Part shown: piece after piece, positions 47,272 to 56,441 of the stretch | How the letters are laid out: every line of letters starts with the position of its first letter | Numbering within the stretch: position 1 is the stretch's first letter | Assembly: GCF_003417465.1 (NCBI RefSeq) | Contig: NZ_QVMV01000027.1 | Location: forward strand, 124,001 to 188,000 | From: Wenzhouxiangella sp. 15190 | GTDB lineage: Bacteria > Pseudomonadota > Gammaproteobacteria > Xanthomonadales > Wenzhouxiangellaceae | DNA: 64,000 bases | Reading direction: 5' to 3' | The notes under the pieces: generated by a model | Told to the model about the DNA's origin: nothing | What the model saw: only the letters and a program-made list of their open reading frames with translations | Databases searched by the model: none | Program-made: the position numbers and the translations under genes

Positions 47272-47981
47272 GTTTGCGGTGGTTCATGCTCGCCGAGCGC
47301 GAAGTCGACCGCCGCTCGAACATGCAGTTCAGTCGTATCGAACACGGGCAAGGCGACATCATCCTCACCGATCAGCAAGGCGATTTCCGTGCAACCCAGG
47401 ATGACGGCTTCGGCGCCCTGTTCGGCTAGGTCGGCGATGACGCGCTGATAGGCGCGGCGGGAGTCGGACTCGATGCGCTCGGCGCAGAGTTCATCGAAGA
47501 TCACGCGATGGACCATCTCCCGATCGGCCTCCCCGGGCACCAGGACCTCCAGCCCGAAGCGCTCGGCGAGGCGCTGTCGGTAGAAAGGCTGTTCCATGGT
47601 AAAGCGCGTCCCCAACAGACCCACGCGGCAACAGCCCGCCGCCTTGATCGCCTCGCCCGTGGGGTCGGCAATATGCAACAGGGGTACCTCGACCGCGGAT
47701 TCGATCGACTCGGCCACCTTGTGCATGGTGTTGGTACACAACACGATGCCTTCGGCACCACCGGCGACCAGCCGCCGCGCGGCATCAGCCAGCAATTCAC
47801 CCGCCTCGTCCCAGCGCCCGGCATGCTGCAGGCGCTCGACGGTTTCGAAGTCCACGCTGTAGAGCAGCAGTCGGGCGGAGTGGAGTCCGCCCAGACGCTC
47901 TGTCACGAGCTGGTTGAGCCGACGGTAGTAACTGATCGTCGACGTCCAGCTCATGCCGCCGAGAAGCCCGAGAAGTTTCAT
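47268..47981 (-). CDS. aspartate/glutamate racemase family protein
   Basis: 237 residues. LLGLLGGMSWTSTISYYRRLN at the N-terminus, first catalytic Cys in VLCTNTMH and second in ILGCTEIALLI: both cysteines needed for cofactor-independent racemisation are present. Similar to YgeA-type broad-specificity amino-acid racemases. I chose ATG 47981, with GGAGCG upstream, over 48008. Confidence 0.88.
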   Translation of the reverse strand: MKLLGLLGGMSWTSTISYYRRLNQLVTERLGGLHSARLLLYSVDFETVERLQHAGRWDEAGELLADAARRLVAGGAEGIVLCTNTMHKVAESIESAVEVPLLHIADPTGEAIKAAGCCRVGLLGTRFTMEQPFYRQRLAERFGLEVLVPGEADREMVHRVIFDELCAERIESDSRRAYQRVIADLAEQGAEAVILGCTEIALLIGEDDVALPVFDTTELHVRAAVDFALGEHEPPQT

Positions 47982-48009
47982 GTCTGCATTCGCTCCGTTT
48001 GCCATCACC

Positions 48010-48474
48010 TTAAACCCAACGTCTCGTGCGCCGGCAATAGTCCAGGTAGTCCGCTCCGAATTGCTCGGCCAGGGCCCGCTCTTCGGGAATGATCTGGAAG
48101 CGCGTCATCCAGACGACGTAGAGAGCCGGGCCGAGCAAGGCCCAGGGGGCGGCCAGCCAGACAGCCCAGCCGATCAGCGCAACAAGGAACCCGAGATACA
48201 TCGGATTGCGGCTGTAGTGATAGACGCCGCTTCGAACCACGGTACTGGATTCCTCGGGCGCCATCGGGTTGACCGTGGTATTCGCCCGACGGAACTCAAG
48301 CAGACCGGCCACGACCAGAACGACAGCGGCGACCAACAGCAGCCCGGCCAGACCCAATCGCAGCCAGAATGCGGACTCGAAGCTCACGGTCGCCCGGGCA
48401 GTACCCCACATGGCTGCGGCGACAAGCGCGACCACCAGCAAGGGCGGGAGTTTTGCTTCCACGCTAGACAGCAT
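48010..48474 (-). CDS. isoprenylcysteine methyltransferase-like (ICMT/PEMT) membrane protein
   Basis: 154 residues with four membrane helices. The cofactor-binding signature GVYHYSRNPMYLGFLVALIGW followed by EERALAEQFGADYLDYCRRTRRW is diagnostic of the ICMT/PEMT superfamily. It likely methylates a small lipid-soluble substrate in the inner membrane; the substrate is unknown. Its start overlaps the upstream NUDIX gene by 11 bases. Confidence 0.85.
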   Translation of the reverse strand: MLSSVEAKLPPLLVVALVAAAMWGTARATVSFESAFWLRLGLAGLLLVAAVVLVVAGLLEFRRANTTVNPMAPEESSTVVRSGVYHYSRNPMYLGFLVALIGWAVWLAAPWALLGPALYVVWMTRFQIIPEERALAEQFGADYLDYCRRTRRWV

Positions 48475-48898
48475 CGGTTTCCCTTCTGCCCAGAAAGGCC
48501 GGCAGTATGTGCCGCCGGCTCAACGGCGCGACGTTCAGGTTCCCGGGATCATCCGGATCGACCCAGGCCAGTTCCTCGATCTCGGCGGCAGCCCGAGGCT
48601 CGCCCTCGATGGCCACCACGAACGCTTCGGCGCGAACACGCCGGCCGGGCTCGTGTACCGCTTGCGCCTCGAACTCACCCAGGAGAACGGCTCGCGCCGG
48701 ATCGAAATTGACGCCGATTTCCTCGCGCAGTTCGCGCGCCAGCGTGGTCAGGGAATCCTCGCCCGACTCGCGCTTGCCGCCGGGCTGGATGAAGAACGCC
48801 GAAGCGCACTTTCGAACCAGCAGGACACGACCACGCTCGTCGGCGATCACGGCAGCAACCGTCCGGATCAATCGGTCGCCCACGAGCGTTTCTTCCAT
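48464..48898 (-). CDS. NUDIX hydrolase
   Basis: 144 residues. The complete Nudix box reads GKRESGEDSLTTLARELREEIG, matching Gx5Ex7REUxEExGU. The family hydrolyses nucleoside diphosphate derivatives such as oxidised nucleotides; substrate not readable. ATG 48898 (METLVG-type N-terminus) is preferred over a long upstream extension that reads as another frame of the neighbouring hydrolase. Confidence 0.9.
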   Translation of the reverse strand: MEETLVGDRLIRTVAAVIADERGRVLLVRKCASAFFIQPGGKRESGEDSLTTLARELREEIGVNFDPARAVLLGEFEAQAVHEPGRRVRAEAFVVAIEGEPRAAAEIEELAWVDPDDPGNLNVAPLSRRHILPAFLGRRETDAV

Positions 48899-48905
48899 TC
48901 TGTAA

Positions 48906-49826
48906 TCACTCCTGAGCGTGTTCGATCTCGAGCAGGGACAGAACCACCGATCGCGACTCGGTCCAGGCCTGCGCGAAGGGCGCGATCGGGTCGAAGTGCC
49001 CGGCCCCCTCCATGATATGCCGTATCGCTTCACCGCCGGCCGCGCGGATGCGGGCGGCATGTACGACGCTCTGATTCGTGGGCACGATGGCATCCTCGCG
49101 ACCGTGGGCCAGGTGAACCGGCACCCCCGGCGGCAACAGGTGATCCGGGCTGGCCAGTACCAGCCGATCCTGGCGGCGCGATTCGTCCTCGCCGAGCAAT
49201 TGGGCTGCGGAGTGATTGCAGGCGCCGTCGCCTTCGGCGTATCGCCCCAGGTCGCTGATGGCCGCCAGGGTCACCACGCCCCTCAAGCCTGACGGCAATC
49301 GGGCATGCCATTGGTGATCGGAAGGCAATTGGTCGCGAGCGGCCAGCCACAGCGCCAGGTGGCCACCGGCCGAATGTCCGAGCAACACAACATGATCGAG
49401 GTTCAGCGGATGATGCCGCGCGAGCCGATCGAGTCGTTCGAACCCGGCGACGATGTCGTCGAACGTACCCGGCCAGCCACCCCCGGGCTCGCCCAGGCGA
49501 CGATACTCGAGCGACCACACCGCTACGCCGGCCTCACGCAGATCATCGGCCAGGGGCGCGACGTGGTCCAGGCCGTATTCCACCCGCCAGCAACCCCCGT
49601 GAATCAGCACGACGACCGGGAACGGACCGTCGCCATCGGGCAGATACAGATCGCCGAACTGCGATTCGGCATCACCATAGCGTTCGCGCAGTTGTGGTTC
49701 GGGCTGGGGCTGCTCGACGATCTCGCGCCATTCGACCGGGTTCCCGGCCATCGCGGTCGTACTCACGAACACGCCGGCAAGCAGCCAGCCGATCGCAAAG
49801 GTCGTGATTTCCGAGTCAATGAACAT
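48906..49826 (-). CDS. secreted alpha/beta hydrolase (esterase/BD-FAE type)
   Basis: 306 residues with a signal peptide (about 1-27). VVVLIHGGCWRVEYG is the HGGxW oxyanion motif, nucleophile in LLGHSAGGHLALWLA, and Asp/His in HGREDAIVPTNQ and GAGHFDPI. This is the esterase/lipase (kynurenine formamidase-like) group. Periplasmic; substrate unknown. ATG 49826 gives a proper signal peptide. Confidence 0.87.
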   Translation of the reverse strand: MFIDSEITTFAIGWLLAGVFVSTTAMAGNPVEWREIVEQPQPEPQLRERYGDAESQFGDLYLPDGDGPFPVVVLIHGGCWRVEYGLDHVAPLADDLREAGVAVWSLEYRRLGEPGGGWPGTFDDIVAGFERLDRLARHHPLNLDHVVLLGHSAGGHLALWLAARDQLPSDHQWHARLPSGLRGVVTLAAISDLGRYAEGDGACNHSAAQLLGEDESRRQDRLVLASPDHLLPPGVPVHLAHGREDAIVPTNQSVVHAARIRAAGGEAIRHIMEGAGHFDPIAPFAQAWTESRSVVLSLLEIEHAQE

Positions 49827-49839
49827 GATCTTTTTCCAT

Positions 49840-50085
49840 TCATTCCTTCCGTCCGCTGCGCGCGCGACTTTCGCGCCGCATGATCCAGCCAAGCACACCG
49901 AAGGTTACCGCAGCGGCCAGCAGGAACAAGCCGAACATCAGAAAGGACGCGTGCCAGAAGAGGACGGATTGGTCCGGCTCACCCATCACCGACCAGGCCG
50001 ACCAGGCATACATACCAACCAGCAGCAGGCCGAAAACGCCCGCGAGAAAACTCAGCGCATAAAGCAACGCCTCACGCCAGCTCAT
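49840..50085 (-). CDS. small two-helix membrane protein
   Basis: 81 residues with two membrane helices (LSFLAGVFGLLLVGMYAWSAW and FLMFGLFLLAAAVTFGVLGWIM) and a basic tail. Family not recognised. It follows the zinc-ribbon gene after two bases and lies 13 bases before the hydrolase, so all three may be one operon. Confidence 0.65.
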   Translation of the reverse strand: MSWREALLYALSFLAGVFGLLLVGMYAWSAWSVMGEPDQSVLFWHASFLMFGLFLLAAAVTFGVLGWIMRRESRARSGRKE

Positions 50086-50087
50086 GA

Positions 50088-50369
50088 TCACGGATTGGGG
50101 CGCATGTTGAAACGTCGCAGGCGATGATCGCAGTAGCGGCATTGCCAGGTGGTTCGAAATGTATCGCTCTCGAGCGCTTCCAGCGCAAACTCGCGCTTGC
50201 AGGCCGGACAGCGCTCACCCCACAGGAGAAAATTATAGATAACCACCGCCAACGTAAGCGGCCAGATCCAGAACCAAAACGCCGTGCCGTCGTTGAAGCC
50301 GTAGAAGAACACGAGGCTGGCAAGAAAGGCGCCAGCAATGATCAGCCGGAGTCGTTGCTTGCGTTTCAT
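50088..50369 (-). CDS. small membrane protein with C4 zinc ribbon
   Basis: 93 residues. Two membrane helices near the N-terminus, then CPACKREF and WQCRYCDHRL, a four-cysteine zinc-ribbon pattern in the cytosolic tail. I do not recognise a named family. The ATG at 50369 is preferred over an upstream extension. Confidence 0.65.
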   Translation of the reverse strand: MKRKQRLRLIIAGAFLASLVFFYGFNDGTAFWFWIWPLTLAVVIYNFLLWGERCPACKREFALEALESDTFRTTWQCRYCDHRLRRFNMRPNP

Positions 50370-50502
50370 GGTCGGTATCCCGTCGCTGGCGCAGCCCCAA
50401 TAATAACGCGCGCCATCCTTGCGACCACCAGTTCCCAATTGAAGGACGGGCAATCGACGTCTGCTAGACTCCCGGCGTCACCGACGCAAAGTGAATGAGT
50501 CC

Positions 50503-51369
50503 ATGCAAATCTGGATCAACGGTCAACTGGTGCCGGAAAACGAAGCCCGGGTTTCGGTGTTCGACTCCGGCTTCGTGCTTGGTGACGGCGTCTGGGAGGG
50601 TGTGCGAGTGGTCGGCGGGAAGCCGGCCTTTCTGGGCGCCCACCTCGATCGTTTGAAGGAAGGCGCCAAGGTGCTGATGCTCGCCGGCGTACCGGACGAG
50701 CTGGAATTGCGCGAGGCCGTCGCGACCGTCATCGAAAGCAACGAACTGGTCGATGACGCCCATCTGCGCATCATGCTCACCCGCGGCGTGCGGCGCGAAC
50801 CCTACCAGGATCCGCGACTGGTTCACGGCGGCCCGACCCTGGTGATCATCCCCGGCCACCACCCGGTCACCGACGAGATCCTGACCAGGCCCCAGCGACT
50901 GTTCACCGTGCACGTCCGCCGCGGCGCGCCGGACGTCCAGGACCCGCGCCTGAACAGCCACAGCAAGCTCAACTGCATCATGGCCTGCATCCAGGCCAGC
51001 GTGGCCGGCGCCGACGAGGCGCTGATGCTCGACCCCGACGGCTTCGTTGCCACCTGCAACTCCACGCATTTCTTCATCGTGCGCGACGGCACGGTGATGA
51101 CCTCCGACGGACGCTACTGCCTGGGCGGCATCACGCGCGGCCACGTCCTGTCGCTGTGCCGGGCACACGGCATCCCCTGTGTGGAAAAGACCTTCAGCCT
51201 GACCGACGTCTACGCCGCCGAAGAGGCATTCACAACCGGCACGCTTGCTGGCCTGCGGCCCGTTGGCGAGGTCGACGGCCGCACGATCGGTGCGGGCCAG
51301 CGCGGTCCGGTCTCGCAGCGTCTGCAACAACTCTACGCCGAGTTGCTCGAGCGTGAAGTCGGTGCCTGA
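50503..51369 (+). CDS. class IV aminotransferase (BCAT/D-amino-acid type)
   Basis: 288 residues, fold-type IV PLP enzyme. VFDSGFVLGDGVWEGVRV is the N-terminal motif; the PLP lysine is in NSHSKLNCIMA (about 151), and FVATCNSTHFFIV with CLGGITRGHVLSLC follow. Probably a branched-chain or D-amino acid transaminase. The upstream in-frame GTG at 50491 is an alternative start. Coupled to the sulfotransferase-like gene by overlap. Confidence 0.88.
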   Translation: MQIWINGQLVPENEARVSVFDSGFVLGDGVWEGVRVVGGKPAFLGAHLDRLKEGAKVLMLAGVPDELELREAVATVIESNELVDDAHLRIMLTRGVRREPYQDPRLVHGGPTLVIIPGHHPVTDEILTRPQRLFTVHVRRGAPDVQDPRLNSHSKLNCIMACIQASVAGADEALMLDPDGFVATCNSTHFFIVRDGTVMTSDGRYCLGGITRGHVLSLCRAHGIPCVEKTFSLTDVYAAEEAFTTGTLAGLRPVGEVDGRTIGAGQRGPVSQRLQQLYAELLEREVGA

Positions 51370-52099
51370 GGCGCTGCGCATCGCCATGTGGTCGGGGCCG
51401 CGCAACATCTCCACGGCGATGATGCGCGCCTTCGAAAACCGCCCCGACTGCAGCGTCAGCGACGAGCCGCTCTACGGCGCCTGGCTCAGGATGAGCGGTG
51501 AGCCGCACCCGATGCGCGAAACAGTCATCGAGGCGATGGTCGCCGACTGGCGCTCGGTGGTCGAGACCCTGACCGGCCCGGCGCCCGACGGCGCCGCCGT
51601 CTGGTACCAGAAACACATGACCCACCACATCCTGCCGGAGATGATGGAAGCCGACTGGCTGTCGAAGCTGACCCATGTCTTCCTGATCCGCGACCCGCGC
51701 CATGTGGTGGCTTCCTACCTGGGAAAACGCGACACCGTATCTCCCCGGGACATCGGCGTGCCGCAGCAGCAGGCCATCTACGACTTCGTCCTCGGCCGAG
51801 TGGGGCAGGAACCGCCGGTGATCGACAGCGGCGAGTTCCTGGGCGACCCGGAAGGCCACCTGCGCGCGCTGTGCCGACGGCTCGAGATCGAATTCCGTCC
51901 CGAGATGCTCAGCTGGCCCAGGGGGCCGCGCGACACAGACGGTGTCTGGGCGCCGCACTGGTACCAGAAGGTATGGGAATCGACCGGCTTCGGTCCGCCG
52001 CCGGATGACCCGCCGCAACTCGAAGGCCGCGCGAAGGCCGTCGCCGATACCTGCCGACCGCTCTACGAGCAGCTATACGCGCTTCGGATTACGCCCTGA
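51362..52099 (+). CDS. sulfotransferase-family protein
   Basis: About 245 residues. AMWSGPRNISTAMMRAFENR at the N-terminus is a P-loop-like PAPS-binding motif and VFLIRDPRHVVASYL matches the 3'-phosphate-binding motif of sulfotransferases. Proteins of this type are often encoded beside class IV aminotransferases, as here. True PAPS use is unproven. The GTG at 51362 overlaps the upstream stop; ATG 51386 is the alternative. Confidence 0.78.
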   Translation: MPEALRIAMWSGPRNISTAMMRAFENRPDCSVSDEPLYGAWLRMSGEPHPMRETVIEAMVADWRSVVETLTGPAPDGAAVWYQKHMTHHILPEMMEADWLSKLTHVFLIRDPRHVVASYLGKRDTVSPRDIGVPQQQAIYDFVLGRVGQEPPVIDSGEFLGDPEGHLRALCRRLEIEFRPEMLSWPRGPRDTDGVWAPHWYQKVWESTGFGPPPDDPPQLEGRAKAVADTCRPLYEQLYALRITP

Positions 52100-52125
52100 A
52101 CCCCCGCAAACCTCGGGCGACCACT

Positions 52126-53298
52126 TCATTCAGCGTTGTCCTCGGGACAGGTCGTCGGGAACCAGCGCGACGACAGCGCCAGCACCACGCCGATCGCCGC
52201 GATGACGCAAAAAGCATCCACGTAACCCAGACGTGTCTCCAGGATGCCGACCAGCGGCGAACCGGCCGCCTGGCCAAGTGCGATGGCCAAAAAGGGAATG
52301 ACCGGGCCCAGCGACGGATGGTGGCGCAGCAAGCGCACGCCCGTGACCAGATGAATACCAGTCAGCATCATGTAGACGGCCCCGAACAGGGCCGCCGAGG
52401 CCAACACGATGCTCAGGGAGCCGGGCCACAGGGCGACGGTGAGCAGGGACGCGCTCATGGCGGCGAGCGCCAGCCCCTGGGTCAGGGCGATGCCGATCCG
52501 GTCGGCCAGATCGCTGGCCGCACCACCGGCCAGGCCGGCCAGACCCAGAGCCAGCCACAGCCAGGCGCTGCTGCTTTTGGGCAGCTCGCCGACGGACTGG
52601 ATCAGATCGGGGGCAAAGACCCAGTAGGCCGAACTGGTCAGACCCATGCCGAAAGAGAACAGCGCAAGCCGGCGCAGCGCCTTGCGCCCGGTCGAGAGCG
52701 AACCGGTACTGTTTTCGCCGGCATATTCCATGCCCGCCGAACTCGGCACGAACCACCAGGCCAGGAGCGCACAGAAAACCGCCACCAGGGCGAATCCGAC
52801 GTAGCTGCCGCGCCACTGGCTCGCCAGCCACAAGGCGGTCGGCACCGACACGACCACGCCCAGGCTGGTCCCGGCATTCATGATCGCGCCGACGCGACCG
52901 TGAACGGCAGGGCGAACTGCCGCCCGCATGCCGCCCGACAACGCCGGCATCATCAGGCCGGTGCAGATGCCGCAGGCAAACACGCCGCCGGCAAGCATCC
53001 AGGCGTTTTGAGACTGGCTGATGACCAGCAGGCCGAGCACCCCGAAAAGGCAGGACGTCAAGGCTGCGCCCCTGGCCCCGAGCCGGTCCACGACGCCGGC
53101 GGCAAAAACACTGGCGAAACAAAAACTCAGGTAGGGCACGGCGCCGACGCGACCGATGATCTCGGGTGACAAACCGAGGTCGGCGCGAATCGAGGGCACG
53201 TAAAGGCCAAACGCGAAACGCGCCAGGCCGTAACTCATGGCGATCAGTGCCGCGCCCAGCGCAGCATAACGGGTGGCGTTGAGCGTCCGGCTGCCCAC
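52126..53298 (-). CDS. MFS transporter (YbfB/CynX-like)
   Basis: 390 residues with twelve membrane helices. ALIAMSYGLARFAFGLYVPSI and loop 2-3 motif FAAGVVDRLGARGAAL are typical of MFS proteins, particularly the YbfB/YjiJ-type group. Substrate unknown. It is convergent with the sulfotransferase-like gene and separated from the amidohydrolase by 63 bases. Confidence 0.87.
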   Translation of the reverse strand: MGSRTLNATRYAALGAALIAMSYGLARFAFGLYVPSIRADLGLSPEIIGRVGAVPYLSFCFASVFAAGVVDRLGARGAALTSCLFGVLGLLVISQSQNAWMLAGGVFACGICTGLMMPALSGGMRAAVRPAVHGRVGAIMNAGTSLGVVVSVPTALWLASQWRGSYVGFALVAVFCALLAWWFVPSSAGMEYAGENSTGSLSTGRKALRRLALFSFGMGLTSSAYWVFAPDLIQSVGELPKSSSAWLWLALGLAGLAGGAASDLADRIGIALTQGLALAAMSASLLTVALWPGSLSIVLASAALFGAVYMMLTGIHLVTGVRLLRHHPSLGPVIPFLAIALGQAAGSPLVGILETRLGYVDAFCVIAAIGVVLALSSRWFPTTCPEDNAE

Positions 53299-53361
53299 CC
53301 GCCCTAGCTTGAGCCAGGCACCGGGCGCATCAAGACGTCACCGGCTCGAGCACTACACCAA

Positions 53362-54783
53362 TCATTCTGCGGCGTAGGTCGTAATAGGCACCAGCTCCCC
53401 GGCACGCATCACGTGCGTGATGCTCCGGTAAGCGCCGGCTGATTGACTGGGATTATCTTCGAGTACGATCAGGTCGGCCAGTTTGCCGGCCGCCAGCGTC
53501 CCGAAGTCGTCCAGGCCACCCATTGCGGCCGCACCGTTGCGCGTGGACATGACAAGGATTTCCGAAGGCGGAATGCCGGCCGATTCCATGGCCTCCATCT
53601 CGGCATAGATGGACGGTCCGTGCAGGGTCAGCGGGTTGCCGGCATCGGTACTGGTCACCACGGGAACACCGGCCTCGTGCACCCGGATCAGATTCAATCC
53701 GGCGATGGCCCGGCCAGCCCCTTCATCGAGAAAACCCGAAAACACCCTCTCCAGGATCGCCCCTGTCAGCTGGCCGGCCGACCCGAGCTGGCCGGCCTCG
53801 GCAATCACCCGCTTGGTTTCGGAATCCACGCAACCATTGGGATCATCGATGGGCGGTGGTTCGACCCCCACCCTCACGCTGCTCATCGCACGACCCCAGT
53901 TCGCACCGACGATCAGGGTGGGCGCATAAAAGGCCTCGGCTTCTTGCAGGAGCTGGATGAACTCCTCATCTACGAGCTGATCTTCGACGCTGTGTACCAG
54001 CATCTGCGCACCGGCACGCAGGGCGGCCTTGGCATTTCGCAGCTCGGTCGCGTGCACGATCAGCGGCAGGCCGGCCTCGCGGGCGGCGTCTCCGATCAAG
54101 CCGACACGCTCGTCCATCGCCTCGCGCTGATTGGCTGGCGGATCCAGATACCAGACCTTGATCGCCTGCGCCCCTATCTCGACCAGCTGTTCCACGCTCT
54201 CCCTGGCGGCCTCGTCGGAATCCATCGGCAGGAACGTGTCCGTCCCCATCGCGCTCATCACGCCGAAGACCGGCTCGTAGTGGGTGATCAGCGGGCCGGC
54301 GGCCTTGTAGTGCGGCCGCTGCGAGGCGTCTTCATTCGACCGTCCGACGTCTAGCGTCCAGGGCAGCCCGCCGACGTCGTAGACGGCCGTGATACCCGAA
54401 CACAGGTACGCGCGATGCCAGCGGCCGGGATCATCGCGCAGGGATCGCTGCAACGTCTCGTAGTCGTAGTGATCGGTTCCGATCCCGCTGTCGGGCCGGC
54501 CATCCAGCCAGCCGGTCTGCGCGTAATGCACGTGGCCGTCGACCAATCCGGGGGTGATGTGTCGCCCGGCCAGTTCGATGACTTCCACCTGGCCGTTCGT
54601 CACGCAATCGACCCGGGAACCAACACAGGTGATTCGCTCGTCCTCGATGAGTATGACGGCATCCTCCAGCGCCGGGCCGCCCGTCCCGTCATGGACGGTC
54701 GCACCGACCAGCGCGAGCTGCCCGGCCAGGGCGGGAGTGGCGAACAGTGTGACGATCGTCAGCAGGCAGGTTCCTTTCATCAT
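53362..54783 (-). CDS. secreted amidohydrolase (imidazolonepropionase-like)
   Basis: 473 residues with a signal peptide (about 1-20). Metal-binding VDGHVHYAQTG, a conserved Lys in AIKVWYL, His in IVHATEL and VHSVEDQL, and Asp in VTSTDAGNP: the set expected for a binuclear amidohydrolase. Likely a periplasmic enzyme for cyclic dipeptides or similar amides, but the substrate is not readable. Confidence 0.87.
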   Translation of the reverse strand: MMKGTCLLTIVTLFATPALAGQLALVGATVHDGTGGPALEDAVILIEDERITCVGSRVDCVTNGQVEVIELAGRHITPGLVDGHVHYAQTGWLDGRPDSGIGTDHYDYETLQRSLRDDPGRWHRAYLCSGITAVYDVGGLPWTLDVGRSNEDASQRPHYKAAGPLITHYEPVFGVMSAMGTDTFLPMDSDEAARESVEQLVEIGAQAIKVWYLDPPANQREAMDERVGLIGDAAREAGLPLIVHATELRNAKAALRAGAQMLVHSVEDQLVDEEFIQLLQEAEAFYAPTLIVGANWGRAMSSVRVGVEPPPIDDPNGCVDSETKRVIAEAGQLGSAGQLTGAILERVFSGFLDEGAGRAIAGLNLIRVHEAGVPVVTSTDAGNPLTLHGPSIYAEMEAMESAGIPPSEILVMSTRNGAAAMGGLDDFGTLAAGKLADLIVLEDNPSQSAGAYRSITHVMRAGELVPITTYAAE

Positions 54784-54836
54784 CGGGCTCCGGTTGATTA
54801 TTGTGGTTCTGAACAGGCTGTGGGGGCGTCGCTGGC

Positions 54837-55451
54837 TCAGGCGGGCGCCACCAGTTCGTCACGCGCGTTGCCGATCACCCGAAGGGCGGAACGCAGGAGA
54901 TACAAAACCAGCAGGGAGGCCACCACGATGTCCGGCCAGCCGGTGCCGGTCAGCCACACGGCACCGGCGGCGAGGAATACGGACAGGTTGGCCACGATAT
55001 CGTTTCGAGAGCACTCCCAGACCGAACTCATGTTCACATCGTCGGCGCGGTGGCGCCACAGCAGGTACAGGCAGGTGCCGTTGGCCGCCAATGCGATCAG
55101 GCTGAAAAGTCCCATCAACTCGAAGACCGGGGTTGTCGGCACGAAAAGACGATAGACGATCTGACCGGCCACGACGCCGGCTGCGAGCAGGATGAAGCCG
55201 CCCTTGAGCAGGGCCACGCGCGCCTTGGTGCGCCGCCCGCGCGCCACGGCATAGAGGCTGATCGCGTAGGTGAAGGCATCGCCGAGATTGTCCAGGCTAT
55301 CGGCCAACATGGCGCTCGAACGAGCCACGAGCGCCGCGGCCACGATGACGAGAAACATCACCGCGTTGATGACAAAGACCGCACGCAAAGTGCCGCGCTG
55401 GCGCTGCTGCAGCAGCGCCATCGAATCATCGTGATCGCAGCATCCGCTCAT
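54837..55451 (-). CDS. cation diffusion facilitator-like transporter, short
   Basis: 204 residues with five or six membrane helices. MLADSLDNLGDAFTYAIS in helix 2 and ECSRNDIVANLSVFLA in helix 5 are the metal-site helices of CDF proteins. It lacks the usual C-terminal cytosolic ferredoxin-like domain (family about 300 residues). The N-terminus is Cys/His/Asp-rich (CCDHDD). Likely exports Zn, Co or similar ions. Confidence 0.82.
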   Translation of the reverse strand: MSGCCDHDDSMALLQQRQRGTLRAVFVINAVMFLVIVAAALVARSSAMLADSLDNLGDAFTYAISLYAVARGRRTKARVALLKGGFILLAAGVVAGQIVYRLFVPTTPVFELMGLFSLIALAANGTCLYLLWRHRADDVNMSSVWECSRNDIVANLSVFLAAGAVWLTGTGWPDIVVASLLVLYLLRSALRVIGNARDELVAPA

Positions 55452-55476
55452 GGTTTAAGACGGGTCAAAAATGGCG

Positions 55477-55493
55477 TGGCGGCTGTTCCGCCA
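55477..55493 (-). terminator. hairpin after the SMR gene
   Basis: TGGCGG-CTGTT-CCGCCA, a 6-bp stem between the SMR and CDF genes. On the minus strand ATTTTTG follows four bases later, an imperfect terminator. Confidence 0.4.
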
Positions 55494-55534
55494 GTTCAAA
55501 CTTGAATGACCAGTCTAACTCACGGCCCGACGCT

Positions 55535-55870
55535 TTACCCGTTGGCCAGGGTCTTCGAAAAGAGATTGATGACCGCCACACCGATCACGATCAGCACGAT
55601 TCCAACGATGGCCGGGGTATCCAGGGGCTGGTCGAAGGCTGCGTAGCCGACCAGCGCGATCAGTGCCACGCCTGCACCGGCCCAGATGGCGTATGCAATG
55701 CCGACCGGCAGCGTCTTGAGCGCCAGGCCGAGAAAGAAAAACGCGACGACGTAGGCCACGATAACCACAACCGAGGGGACCAGTCGTGTGAACCCTTCCG
55801 CACTTTTCAGGAACGAGGTGCCGATCACTTCGGCGACGATCGCGATCGACAGATACAGCCAGTGAGGCAT
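55535..55870 (-). CDS. small multidrug resistance (SMR) transporter
   Basis: 111 residues, four membrane helices. Glu14 in AIVAEVIGTSFLKSAEGFT is the essential proton/substrate residue of EmrE, and AYAIWAGAGVALIALVGY with FDQPLD are typical. The presence of KSAEGFT and AIWAG suggests the EmrE/QacE drug-efflux subgroup rather than Gdx/SugE. I looked for and did not find a guanidine riboswitch upstream. Confidence 0.92.
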   Translation of the reverse strand: MPHWLYLSIAIVAEVIGTSFLKSAEGFTRLVPSVVVIVAYVVAFFFLGLALKTLPVGIAYAIWAGAGVALIALVGYAAFDQPLDTPAIVGIVLIVIGVAVINLFSKTLANG

Positions 55871-55945
55871 TGCAGATCTCCGTTTGCTGCAGGCAGTTCC
55901 CTATTCATACGGGCGGAATCGAGATACACCGGCAAGCCCGGGTAC

Positions 55946-56224
55946 TCATGCGCGCTGGCCGGCGTCGGTGCGCAGCCGCTCGAACTCCTGTGCGAAGCCT
56001 TCCCGGTCACGCGGTGAGATATAGACGGTCTGCCCGGCACCGTAATCGATGCGGAGCCGATCGAGCAAAAGGGCGGGGCTGGCGATCGGATTGGCGCTGG
56101 GCTCGGCCGACTGAATGGTGGACAGCAGGACGCGCCACCGAAATGGCCCGCTACTGATTCGCAGCTCCTTATCGTCCAGTCGGTACTTCGTGTCCAGGAG
56201 CAGCCAGGTATCAATTCGGGATTT
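55946..56224 (-). pseudogene. truncated bacterial PH-domain (DUF1200) remnant
   Basis: An open frame of about 92 codons with no start codon reads RIDTWLLLDTKYRLDDKEL, RISSGPFRWRVLLSTIQ and YISPRDREGFAQEF, matching the bPH_4/DUF1200 pattern. The normal N-terminal membrane helices are missing: a TAG lies immediately upstream of the homologous part and no ATG or GTG fits. I call it a 5'-truncated remnant upstream of the SMR gene. The 56225-56423 gap holds nothing else I can identify. Confidence 0.6.
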
Positions 56225-56441
56225 CTAGACTCACGCCATCGTTCCCTGCAACATGCGTTCGAAAAAGATCCGGTGGCTCAGGAGGGCGCCGATTTACCAC
56301 CTTGCCCATTTTTAAGGGACAGCCATTCCGAGTTCCGATGACCCCGCCATTCCCGGCCACGGACAATTGCATCGGCACTACGGTTGCCCCATTTTTGATC
56401 CTGAACGATTAAACTAAAGTGATTTGGACGGGACCGATTCC

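Noticed and set aside
55871-55945. Guanidine (mini-ykkC) riboswitch before the SMR gene
   Set aside because: No paired ACGR hairpin loops in the leader, and the protein looks EmrE-like.
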